Positions 1 through 7,200 of a DNA stretch of 10,235 nucleotides are shown in pieces. A program made the translations under genes and the position numbers. The notes below the pieces were generated by a model. That model saw only the letters and a program-made list of their open reading frames with translations. It was not told where the DNA came from and made no database searches. Every line of letters begins with the position of its first letter. Positions within the stretch are counted from its first letter, which is position 1. The DNA lies in NCBI GenBank assembly GCA_016288175.1, contig JAEEYN010000029.1, positions 1 through 10,235 on the forward strand. The letters run 5' to 3'. This stretch comes from Bacillota bacterium (GTDB taxonomy: Bacteria; Bacillota; Clostridia; Christensenellales; CAG-138).

Positions 1-6
1 AGCTGT

Positions 7-849
7 TTACGCATTTTCCTTTTCCGCCCGCGGGCTCGTGATGCGGATCACGATATCCACGCCGTCGGGCCTGTCCCGCTGCTCTGTTTCGACGTCCACG
101 CCGCCGGAGCGGAGCTGGTCGCAGGCCTTGTTGACCGTATTCATGAAAACGCGGTAATCCTTCACAAGGCGTATCACGACCGGCCTAGGTCTTCCCCCGC
201 CGCGCACGCCGGAAAGCGTTTTTTCAACGAGGTTTTCCGTCTGCTGAACGCTGAGTCTTTCACCGGCTGCTTTCATTATCACGGTGTACCTCTGCTCCGG
301 ATCGTCGAGCTTCAAAAGCGCCCTCGCGTGCCTTTCGCTGAGCCCGCCGCTTTGGATCAGTTTCCTTTCCTCCGCGCCGAGCTTCAAAAGGCGCAGCTTG
401 TTCGCAACGTAGCTCTGGCTCTTGCCGATGCGGCCGGAAAGCTCCTCCTGCGTGAGGCCGAATTCCGCGATCAGCTGCCTCAGGCATTCCGCCTCCTCGA
501 AGAAGCCGAGGTCCTCCCGCTGAAGGTTTTCAACGACGGCCATGAGCGCGGAATCGGGGTCCTCCGTGCCTTTTTCGACGATGCAGAGGATCCTTTCCCG
601 CCCGAGTTTTTTGACGGCCCGCAGCCGCCTTTCGCCGGAGATCAGCTCGTAAACGGGGCCGTTCCTGCGAACGACGATGGGCTGGATGAGGCCGACCTGC
701 TCGATCGAGCGGGCAAGCTCCGCGATGCTCTCCTCGTCGAAGATCTTCCTCGGCTGCGCGGGATTCGGGAAAACGGAATCCACAGGCAGCTCCTCAAGGC
801 TCCGGCCGTCCTCCGATCTTCTTTCCTTCAGAAAACCCATCAGCGCCAT
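7..849 (-). CDS. noc: Nucleoid occlusion protein Noc (ParB/Spo0J family)
   Basis: A ParB-family CTP-dependent DNA clamp, best called Noc, which coats chromosomal DNA, contacts the membrane and blocks septum assembly over the nucleoid. Counting from the chosen start (280 aa; B. subtilis Noc is about 283), the CTP-binding motifs are GERRLRA (72-78) and ENLQREDL (107-114). A helix-turn-helix follows (about 131-158). The four residues known to set Noc-site rather than parS recognition (Q158, K164, K169, R186 in B. subtilis) are all present as Q145, K151, K156 and R173. The C-terminal half also aligns with Noc from memory. The N-terminus MALMGFLKERR could be the membrane-binding helix. The first in-frame ATG at 939 lies upstream of the predicted transcription start (about 904), so it is rejected. 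The ATG at 849 has GAAAGG (860-865) upstream. An ATG at 840 (277 aa, GGAAG at 850-854) is also possible. The usual rsmG/parA neighbours are not seen; downstream sequence is cut off. Confidence 0.9.
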   Translation of the reverse strand: MALMGFLKERRSEDGRSLEELPVDSVFPNPAQPRKIFDEESIAELARSIEQVGLIQPIVVRRNGPVYELISGERRLRAVKKLGRERILCIVEKGTEDPDSALMAVVENLQREDLGFFEEAECLRQLIAEFGLTQEELSGRIGKSQSYVANKLRLLKLGAEERKLIQSGGLSERHARALLKLDDPEQRYTVIMKAAGERLSVQQTENLVEKTLSGVRGGGRPRPVVIRLVKDYRVFMNTVNKACDQLRSGGVDVETEQRDRPDGVDIVIRITSPRAEKENA

Positions 850-870
850 CTTCCTTCTTCCTTTCTTTTT

Positions 871-892
871 CCGCCGTTCTATCAAGCGGCGG
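871..892 (-). other. Hairpin in the noc 5' leader
   Basis: The arms CCGCCG (871-876) and CGGCGG (887-892) are perfect inverted repeats flanked by T runs on the plus strand (A runs in the noc transcript). The hairpin lies in the predicted noc leader, about 5 nt upstream of the GAAAGG ribosome site. It could tune translation or mRNA stability. Read on the plus strand it resembles a terminator, but no plus-strand gene ends here. Confidence 0.4.
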
Positions 893-903
893 TTTTTCCT
901 TTC

Positions 904-939
904 GGGATCAAGTATAACAGCGTTCGCTCTTCCCCGCAA
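904..939 (-). promoter_or_regulatory. Sigma-A-like promoter of noc
   Basis: On the minus strand, -35 TTGCGG (934-939) and -10 TATACT (911-916) are separated by exactly 17 bp. A TG one base before the -10 makes it an extended -10. The predicted transcription start is near 904, giving a leader of about 55 nt before the ATG at 849. The -35 is a weak match; the extended -10 is the stronger evidence. Confidence 0.65.
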
Positions 940-944
940 CAGCG

Positions 945-970
945 AAAAAAGGCGCTATTGCGCCTCTTTT
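945..970 (-). terminator. Rho-independent terminator after the solute-binding protein gene
   Basis: On the minus strand, the stem AGGCGC / GCGCCT (960-965 and 950-955) closes an AATA loop and is followed at once by a run of T (945-950). It lies about 50 bp past the stop codon at 1018. The A run on the other side (967-970 in complement) may make it bidirectional. A second weaker hairpin, CCAAAT / ATTTGG (981-986 and 998-1003), lies between the stop codon and this terminator. Confidence 0.8.
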
Positions 971-1017
971 GTCCCGCCGGCCAAATGCCGCGGTTTTATT
1001 TGGTTTTTCTTAGAAAA

Positions 1018-1965
1018 TCAGGGGTTGTTCAGCCCGTCCAGACCGTATTTTTTAAGGAGCGTATCGAGCTCGCCGCTCTGTTCGAGCTCATAGATGAAAA
1101 CGTCCGCAAGCTGCGCGATCGCCGGCTCGTCGGCGGATGACGCTATCGCGTATTCGACCTTCCCGAGCTCGGTATTATGCACGGAAAACTCGTACTCCCC
1201 GCTGTAGCGCTTCGCGTAGACGCCGGTCAGGACCGCGCCTTCGATCCGTCCCTCCCGAAGCGCCGTCAGCAGATCCGGATAGGAAGCATAGGCCTTTTTC
1301 GTATAAGTGATCGCGTCCGCGGGCAGCTCCGGCGTCACGCCGCGGATCCTGTCGATCAGCGTGCGGCGGACCTTCGTTTCATGCTCGTCGATATAGCTTT
1401 CCAAAACATTCGCGCCGGCGGTATTCTGGACATAACCGATCGTGATCTGATCGAGCGGGAGGTTTTCGTTCCCCGGCAGCACGGCGACGATGCAGACGTC
1501 GGTAAAATAAGCGTAGGAATAGGCATATTTGCTGCTCGCGCCCTTCTGCATCAGCGCGATCGCGGCGTCGATGCTTCCGTCCTGGAGCTTCGTCGCGGCG
1601 GTCTGGCCCGAAACGACAACTAGCTTCGCCGCGGATTCGCTCTCCGTTTCCGGAAGCAGGTACTCCGCGAATTTTTCCGCGAGCTCGATCTCAAGGCCCC
1701 TGCCGCCCAGCGAGAAGCCCGGCGTATCGTCCCGCACGCCGACGACGAGCACGCCGCGGTCAACTATGCGCTGCATTTCGGCGGTGTTCATGAGCTGGTT
1801 TTTCGGGCGGAGGAAGGTGAAAACGGCGATCAGCGCAAGCAGGCCTCCAACGCAATAAAGGGCGATCCGGTAGGGTTTGCCCTGCCTGCCCTTGAGGGTG
1901 AAGTTGAACCTTCTTCCCGAATTATGTCTGCGCCGCCTGAAGCGGAATCCCACTCGTCTGCTCAT
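1018..1965 (-). CDS. Membrane-anchored solute-binding protein, family 3 type
   Basis: A 315-aa protein resembling extracellular solute-binding proteins of family 3 (type II periplasmic-binding fold), which in most bacteria deliver amino acids to ABC importers. Visible features are an Arg-rich N-terminus (residues 1-33), one hydrophobic helix (about 34-52), then the binding fold starting at the GVLVVGVRDDTPGF segment. Family-like patterns follow: GLEIELAEKFAEYL, QDGSIDAAIALM and a C-terminal helix ending KKYGLDGL. The usual lipobox is absent; the single Cys (38) is inside the helix, so the protein seems held by an uncleaved N-terminal helix with the binding domain outside. No permease or ATPase gene is adjacent, so it is an orphan and its ligand is unknown. 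It lies 27 bp after spoIIE. No Shine-Dalgarno precedes the ATG, and the predicted promoter would start RNA at that ATG. No better internal start retains the membrane helix. Confidence 0.82.
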   Translation of the reverse strand: MSRRVGFRFRRRRHNSGRRFNFTLKGRQGKPYRIALYCVGGLLALIAVFTFLRPKNQLMNTAEMQRIVDRGVLVVGVRDDTPGFSLGGRGLEIELAEKFAEYLLPETESESAAKLVVVSGQTAATKLQDGSIDAAIALMQKGASSKYAYSYAYFTDVCIVAVLPGNENLPLDQITIGYVQNTAGANVLESYIDEHETKVRRTLIDRIRGVTPELPADAITYTKKAYASYPDLLTALREGRIEGAVLTGVYAKRYSGEYEFSVHNTELGKVEYAIASSADEPAIAQLADVFIYELEQSGELDTLLKKYGLDGLNNP

Positions 1966-2000
1966 GGGACTATTATAACAAATATTCCGGCGTTAATCAA
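1965..2000 (-). promoter_or_regulatory. Promoter of the solute-binding protein gene, overlapping the spoIIE stop
   Basis: On the minus strand, -35 TTGATT (1995-2000) and -10 TATAAT (1972-1977) are 17 bp apart, with TG one base before the -10 (extended -10). The -35 overlaps the spoIIE stop codon (1993-1995). Counting six bases past the -10 puts +1 on 1965, the A of the ATG, which suggests a leaderless message. The promoter match is strong; the exact start site is inference. Confidence 0.7.
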
Positions 2001-3828
2001 TCCGTTCATATTCGCCGCGGCGCTCCGTTTTCGCGACGATGACGGTCATATCGTCCCGCCCTCCGGATTCCGCCGCGAGCTCGACAAGCAGCTTTGCCGC
2101 GATCTCGGGCTCGTTTTCGGAAACGGTCCTTGCGATCGCCGCGCGCAGTTCCTCTCCGAGGGCTTCCGAAACGCCGTCGCTGAGCATGATCACCGCGTCC
2201 CCGCGCCGCAGCTCCGTTCCCGATACCGCCGCCTTTGCGCCGGGCACGATGCCGACGGGCAGGGCCTCCGCGTAGAGCTCGCGGACCTCCCCGCGCCGCA
2301 GGATATAGCTCGGCGGCGCACCGTGCTTCGCGGAATACAGTCTGCCCCGCACCGGGTCGAAGAGCAGCGCGTCGAGCGTTGCGTACATTTCGCCGCCCTC
2401 GCGGAAGAGCAGCAGGCGGTTCACGCAGTCCGCCGCCTCATCGAGGCGAAAGCCGCAGGTCACAAGGTCCGCAAGCAGCTGCACGGCCTGTCCGCTTTCG
2501 CGCGCCGCAGAACTGCCGCTGCCCATGCCGTCGCTTATCACGGCGAGGTACAGTCCGTCGAAATCGCGGATCAGCCTGCTGTCGCCGATGATCTCTTCGC
2601 CGGAACCCGCGCGGCAGGCGGAGCTGAAACGGATGCCGAAACGCGCGTCGGTGACCTCGGTGATGCCCCGTTTCCCGCTTTCGGTGAGCCGCGAAAGGCT
2701 CTGTGCCGTTCCGGAAAGCTGGCTGCGGATGAACGCCTCTGCCTCGTCACCCTCCTCCGTGAAGAGCTCCGCGATGCGCCCGAGCACATCCGAAAGCACA
2801 GTGAGCTTATAGTTTTGGTAAATAAGCCGCTTCTCTTCGAGCTCCCGCCGCCCCGCACGGAGCGGAAGGGGAAGCGTTTTTTTCGCGCAGGGGACCGCGA
2901 TCAGCATCAGCGCGGCGTCCGCGATCAGGATCTCCCCGATCCCGAGCGAGCCTCCGCCGGGTATCAGCGCAAAAAACAGGATCGCGGGAACAGTGAACCC
3001 CGCGGCGGAGCCCCATTTGCCGAGGAAGCGGAAGAGGCTTGCCGTCAGCGTGCAGCAGCAGAGCACCGCGATATAGAGCATATTCCCCGAAGCGCCGAGC
3101 ACGCGCATCGCGGCGATGATCGCGGCGGCGGCAACGGCGGCAGCGCCCTTCGAGTCGGCGGCAAGCAGGCAGGCCGAAGCGGCAAGAGCGGAGCCGAGGT
3201 TTATGCCAATCGGTCTGAATCGGTTCAGCGCAAGCGCCGCGGCTCCGAAAAGGAACGCGGCGGCGACGGTCTGTTCGTCCGTCAAAGGTGTTCCCTCGCG
3301 GATGGCGCCCGTCACGGAAAGCGCGCGCGTTTCGATCGCGGCGGCAAGCAGCGTCAGCGAGCAGCCCGCGATATGCACCGTCACATCCGTCGGCGAAAGC
3401 TTTTCCCATGCCCCGAGAAGGATGCCGGCGGGGAGCATCACGAGCATCACCCCGAGCAGCAGCGCAAAGCGGTAGAGCCGGATCACCGACGGTTTATTCT
3501 TCAAAAACACAGCGCCGGCGGCGAAAACGGCGATGCTTACCGCCCCGGCGTAATTCCCGGAAAGAAGGCTTCCCGCAAGCGCGCCAAGCGCCGCGGGCGG
3601 GAGCGCTTCCGCCATATCGGCGCACCAGAGCGCGCAGAGGAACGCAAGGCCGAAGGCGGGAAGTATGAACTCGCCGAGCCTGCCGAAGCCCGTAAGTCCC
3701 CGAAGGCCGAAGCTTCCGAAGATCAGCCCCGCCGCGAGCGGGATCAGCAGCCTTTCCGCCGCCCCTGACGCAATGAACTCCCCGGCATACCGCCTTGTTG
3801 TGCGTGCAAAGCGCTGCAGTGTCTCCAT
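1993..3828 (-). CDS. spoIIE: Stage II sporulation protein E (SpoIIE) phosphatase, short form
   Basis: A membrane PP2C-type Ser/Thr phosphatase. In Bacillus it localises with FtsZ to the polar septum and dephosphorylates SpoIIAA, releasing sigma-F in the forespore. This protein is 611 aa from the chosen start. About ten hydrophobic segments fill residues 15-310, a short helical linker (about 315-415) follows, then the phosphatase domain. Metal-binding motifs are visible: SDGMGSG (D433), YATLDALLFD, LSDGV (D551) and GRDDMTVIV (D592, D593). B. subtilis SpoIIE is 827 aa, and the missing length is mostly in the central region. The start ATG at 3828 has an excellent ribosome site, GGGAGGAGG (3835-3843), six bases upstream; an earlier in-frame ATG at 3918 has no such support. 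There is no terminator before the next gene, so some read-through into the solute-binding protein gene is likely. tilS, hpt and ftsH, often near spoIIE, are not seen. Confidence 0.93.
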   Translation of the reverse strand: METLQRFARTTRRYAGEFIASGAAERLLIPLAAGLIFGSFGLRGLTGFGRLGEFILPAFGLAFLCALWCADMAEALPPAALGALAGSLLSGNYAGAVSIAVFAAGAVFLKNKPSVIRLYRFALLLGVMLVMLPAGILLGAWEKLSPTDVTVHIAGCSLTLLAAAIETRALSVTGAIREGTPLTDEQTVAAAFLFGAAALALNRFRPIGINLGSALAASACLLAADSKGAAAVAAAAIIAAMRVLGASGNMLYIAVLCCCTLTASLFRFLGKWGSAAGFTVPAILFFALIPGGGSLGIGEILIADAALMLIAVPCAKKTLPLPLRAGRRELEEKRLIYQNYKLTVLSDVLGRIAELFTEEGDEAEAFIRSQLSGTAQSLSRLTESGKRGITEVTDARFGIRFSSACRAGSGEEIIGDSRLIRDFDGLYLAVISDGMGSGSSAARESGQAVQLLADLVTCGFRLDEAADCVNRLLLFREGGEMYATLDALLFDPVRGRLYSAKHGAPPSYILRRGEVRELYAEALPVGIVPGAKAAVSGTELRRGDAVIMLSDGVSEALGEELRAAIARTVSENEPEIAAKLLVELAAESGGRDDMTVIVAKTERRGEYERID

Positions 3829-3864
3829 GCCGTTCCTCCTCCCGCGAAGCTTTTTCTTTTCGGA

Positions 3865-3898
3865 ATGGTACCACAGCTTGTCCCCGCAAAGCGTCGAA
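3865..3898 (-). promoter_or_regulatory. Candidate Spo0A-type promoter of spoIIE
   Basis: On the minus strand, a weak -10 TACCAT (3865-3870) lies 37 bases upstream of the start codon. A 6-of-7 match to the Spo0A box, TTCGACG (3892-3898; consensus TTCGACA), stands where a -35 would be at a 21-bp spacing. Wide spacing with a Spo0A box over the -35 is known for Spo0A-activated spoIIE and spoIIG promoters in Bacillus. A second 6-of-7 box in opposite orientation is at 3952-3958. Such matches can arise by chance in GC-rich DNA. Confidence 0.35.
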
Positions 3899-4070
3899 GC
3901 GGCGGCGTGAAGAAGCACTCATTTTGCCGTTTCCCGGAGGTTTCGCCCGCCTTCGACGGAAGGCTCCGGCAGGCGCCAAAGAACGCCAAAGAGGAAAAGG
4001 GTTGTTGTATAAACAGCGCCGTTTTGTTTCAGGCCGGATCCTATATGCAGCGGCGGATATTATGGTATTA

Positions 4071-4100
4071 AATAAAAAGATTTTCCGTCCACGGAAAATC
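4071..4100 (-). terminator. Strong hairpin with T tail, second terminator downstream of the protease gene
   Basis: The arms GATTTTCCG (4079-4087) and CGGAAAATC (4092-4100) are perfect inverted repeats around a four-base loop. On the minus strand they are followed at once by TTTTTATT (4071-4078), a classic intrinsic terminator. It may act as back-up terminator for the protease transcript and shield spoIIE from read-through. It directly abuts a tandem repeat and may belong to the same element. Confidence 0.7.
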
Positions 4101-4107
4101 CACCTCC

Positions 4108-4139
4108 ACTATTCATTATTCATTATTCACTATTCACTA
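4108..4139. repeat. AT-rich 7-bp tandem repeat (YTATTCA units)
   Basis: Four consecutive 7-base units of the form C/T-TATTCA run from about 4109 to 4136: CTATTCA, TTATTCA, TTATTCA, CTATTCA, with a partial fifth (CTA). The stretch is far more AT-rich than its surroundings. It is followed on the minus strand by GGAGGTGG and then the hairpin at 4079-4100. From memory, strings of ATTCATT/ATTCACT units occur between genes in many Clostridia and Bacteroidetes genomes, so this may be a copy of a dispersed non-coding repeat (inference). Confidence 0.7.
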
Positions 4140-4140
4140 A

Positions 4141-4174
4141 TATAAGGAAAGAGCGGACGGCGAACCGCCCGCTC
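4141..4174 (-). terminator. Primary terminator of the S8 protease gene
   Basis: The stem GAGCGG (4151-4156) / CCGCTC (4169-4174) extends, after one mismatch, by CGG / CCG around a four-base loop. On the minus strand it is followed by TTTCCTTATATT. It lies about 40 bp after the stop codon at 4213. A smaller hairpin with a UUCG loop (GATCC / GGATC, 4191-4204) lies between stop codon and terminator and may protect the 3' end. The T tail is imperfect. Confidence 0.65.
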
Positions 4175-4212
4175 GTTTCTGTTGTTTGTTGATCCCGAAG
4201 GATCGGTTATGA

Positions 4213-7200
4213 TTACTTGAGGGGACCTACGCCGACGGAATCGACGATGAGGGTGTACTGGTCGAAGCAATCATAGTGGCGCAGGCAGACGCTGACGGTC
4301 TGGCCGGCGAAAGCGCTGAGGTCATACAGATGCTCGGTCAGAGCGTTGGTGTCCATGATGATATCATCAAGAACGACGCCGTTATCGGGAGTCTCGCCCT
4401 GCGGAATGATGATGACCTGATAGTGCTCGGAGATATCACCGGTCGCCGGGTTGGCAGAAGCGGTAAAGAAGGAGAGGTAGCTGTTCGCACCGACCTCAAA
4501 CTCGGGGCTGATCATCCAGTTATCGGGATGGAGCACGCCGTCGGCCTGGGTGTAGGAATAGCTGACCGCACACTTCGGGCCGTCCTGATAGAGGCCCTGG
4601 GTGAAGTATTCGGCCGCCCACTCGTTGCCGTCGCCGTCCGCGTCGATGGTATCCCAGTTGAAGCCGTTCTCGAAGTTATCGTAGAAGTCAACGGGGTTGA
4701 TCGAGGAGGTCGGGGGTACGAAGTAGTAGGCGAACATGCCGAGGCAGTACAGGCCGCCGTAGACAGCGCCCATATCGATGAATGCACCGGTGTTGACGTC
4801 GATCGCGAGCAGGTGCATGTCGGCATAGTACTCAGCAGCGGAGTCGGCTGCGAACCAGAAGAATACGCCCTCTGCGTAGGTGCCGCACTGCGGGAAGAAG
4901 CCGGAGCTGCCGTAAGGAGTGAAGCCGTAGCCGTCGCCGATGAGGGCGGTGGGCTGGCAGGTCGCGATATCGAAGGTGCAGAACTCGCCGAACGCGTCAA
5001 CGATGTAGCAGGTGCCGTCCGGAGTGAAGTCCATAGCGGCAATACCGAATTCGCAATCACCAACGGGGGTCAGAGCCGCGGTGTCGACGTTGACTTCCTG
5101 GACCTCCGCGAGGCCGTCGACAATGTAGAGCTTGCCGGTCGCACGGTTGTAAGCCATCTCGTTTACGTTGTAGCCGACGTTGAGGGTGCCGATCGTGGTC
5201 TTGTTGGTCCAGCCGCTGATGTCGGAAGCGTCATACCTGACGAGCTCCTTGTTCGCGGTCACAGCGTAAACGTAGGTGCCGGTGAAGGTAGCCGCGGTGT
5301 AGTCGCCGTCATCGCTCTGGATGCCGCCGCCGTAGTAGAGGCTCTCGAGGTTGGTGGTGGAGAACCTGACCCAGGTCTGGGTGTTGAGGTTCTTGCCGTA
5401 GCAGTACATATCAAGATCGGGGATCGTGACAGGTGCCGGGGGCTGGACGCCTTCCATCTCGATGAGCTCATTGCCGTTCCACATATAGATGCGCTCGTTC
5501 ATCGCGTAGTCGGCGACGACGATGTATGCGGTCTCATTGCCCGCAAGCTCGATCGCGGTGGTCACGCCGCGCTCGGTCTCGAAGAGGCCCTGCTCTGCAA
5601 CGAGTTCGCCGAGAGCTTCGCCGTCAACGGTGTAGACGCCGACGTATGCAACGTAGTTGTCATCGGTCACGTCGAAGGTGAAGGTGCTGCCGCCGTTGAA
5701 GTTCGCAACGGTGGGAGCGTTGGTGTCGATAACAACGGGGGTATCCCACTTCCAGCACTCGCTCGCTTCAACGGTGAACGAGTCGGTGGTGTGGCGGCCG
5801 TCGTTGTCGAGCTTCGCCTCGATGCGGATCACAACCTCATCGCCATACTGCGCGAAGTTGACGCCCGCGGGGAACATGCCCTCGGTGACGCCGAGCTGAG
5901 TGCGGTGATCATCCGCCCAGTAGCCTTTGCGCATGAAGTCGAGGTTGCTGAGAACGTCGAGCTCGTTGCCGTCCTTGTCGAGGACAACGTAGCGGACGTA
6001 GGAGTTACGAAGCAGACCGGTGTAAGCGAGGTTGACGGTATCCATCAGGCTGTCGCCGTTCGGAGAGATCGCGTTACGGTCGGCAAGATAGTAGCTGAGG
6101 TCTTCGGTCTCAACGTAGGGGTTGATGCCGAGGCCGTAGATGGCGCTGCCCTTCTTGTAGCCGATGGTGTTGGGGTAGTTGTTGGAATTCCACTGGACAT
6201 CCTCGTAGTAGTAACCGCGGTCGATGGTCGCAGCGTAGTTCCAGTCGCCATAGAAGCGGATGAAGGGGATGCTCAGGGTGACATCGTCCTCATTCTCGGG
6301 AACGAGCTGGATGAAGCCTTCAAGCAGCGCACCGGAGGTATAGTATTCATCGATGTATTCCTTGATCTCGCTGTTGAGAGCGGCGCTGATGGTGACGTCA
6401 GCGGTGCCGCCGGCGGGAACGGTCACGGAAGCGGGCTTGTTGAAGTTGACATAGCCGGGATCGCCGACAACGATGGGATCCATGAGGCCCATAGCGATAC
6501 GGGCAACGATGATAGCGTCGCTGACGGTGACTGAGCCGTCCTCATCGACATCGGTGGGGGCGTCGAGGGTGATGAGACCCATCGCCTCACGGAGAACGAG
6601 GATAGCGTCCGCAATGGAGATCTCGCCGTTGTTGTTCGCGTCGCCGAGAACATAGCCGTCGGAACCTGCGATGTTCCAGGTGTCGCCGGAGTAGACGATG
6701 ACGTATTCGTCGCCGAGGATGCCGATCGCGGAAAGGTCGTTCAGCAGGACGCTGGGAACGACGGTGTAGGTCTGCTCCTCGGTGCCGAAGTTATGAACGG
6801 TGAAGGTCATCTCGAAGTTGCCGGTCTTCTCGGGATCGTCGCCGAGCTCGAGCTTCGGGCGGTTGCCCTCGGTGCCTTCAGCGGTGAGGTAAGCCTTAGT
6901 GGTGGTTGCCTTTGCGAGGTCCATCTCGCCGGCGCCCTGCTCATGAACGGGAGCGAAGTCGCCGCTGTTGGAGTAGACCTGGGTCGCGGTGCTCATGATG
7001 ATGGCATCAACGAGATTCTTGCGCTCCGCAGCGGAAGCGTTCGGGAAGTTGATGTCAACATATTCGGAAACGATCGCCATACCGCCGCAGATATGCGGGG
7101 TCGCCATGGAGGTGCCGTCCCATGCCGCATAGAGGCCGCCGGAGATAGCGGGGTCGGTCGCGGAATAGATGGAACCGCCGGGAGCGGTGATCTCGGGCTT

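Noticed and set aside
850..939. Thirty extra N-terminal codons for Noc (ATG at 939)
   Set aside because: This start lies upstream of the predicted transcription start and contains the promoter and leader hairpin. Its Arg/Lys-rich product has no counterpart in Noc proteins.
1924..3768. 614-aa open frame on the plus strand opposite spoIIE
   Set aside because: It is the antisense of a well-supported gene. Its product is rich in Arg, Ala, Glu and His without domains, as expected for a shadow frame in GC-rich DNA.
3829..3918. Thirty extra N-terminal codons for SpoIIE (ATG at 3918)
   Set aside because: The ATG at 3828 has a near-perfect ribosome site, while the upstream stretch overlaps that site and the candidate promoter.
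3929..3942. Partial Noc binding site (TTTCCCGG half)
   Set aside because: Only one half matches the palindromic consensus; the other half does not, so chance is the simpler explanation. No parS palindrome was seen either.
4108..4139. Short regular repeats as a possible CRISPR
   Set aside because: The units are 7 bases in direct tandem without spacers.
3795..4145. 116-aa plus-strand open frame ending in an HYSLFIIHYS-type tail
   Set aside because: The tail is just translation of the 7-bp tandem repeat, and the rest overlaps the spoIIE start and upstream region. No supporting ribosome site or domain.
3844..4212. tRNA or other RNA gene upstream of spoIIE, as found next to spoIIE in Bacillus
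   Set aside because: No cloverleaf, T-loop GTTCRA motif or CCA end could be found on either strand; the region contains terminators, a repeat and promoter-like sequence.
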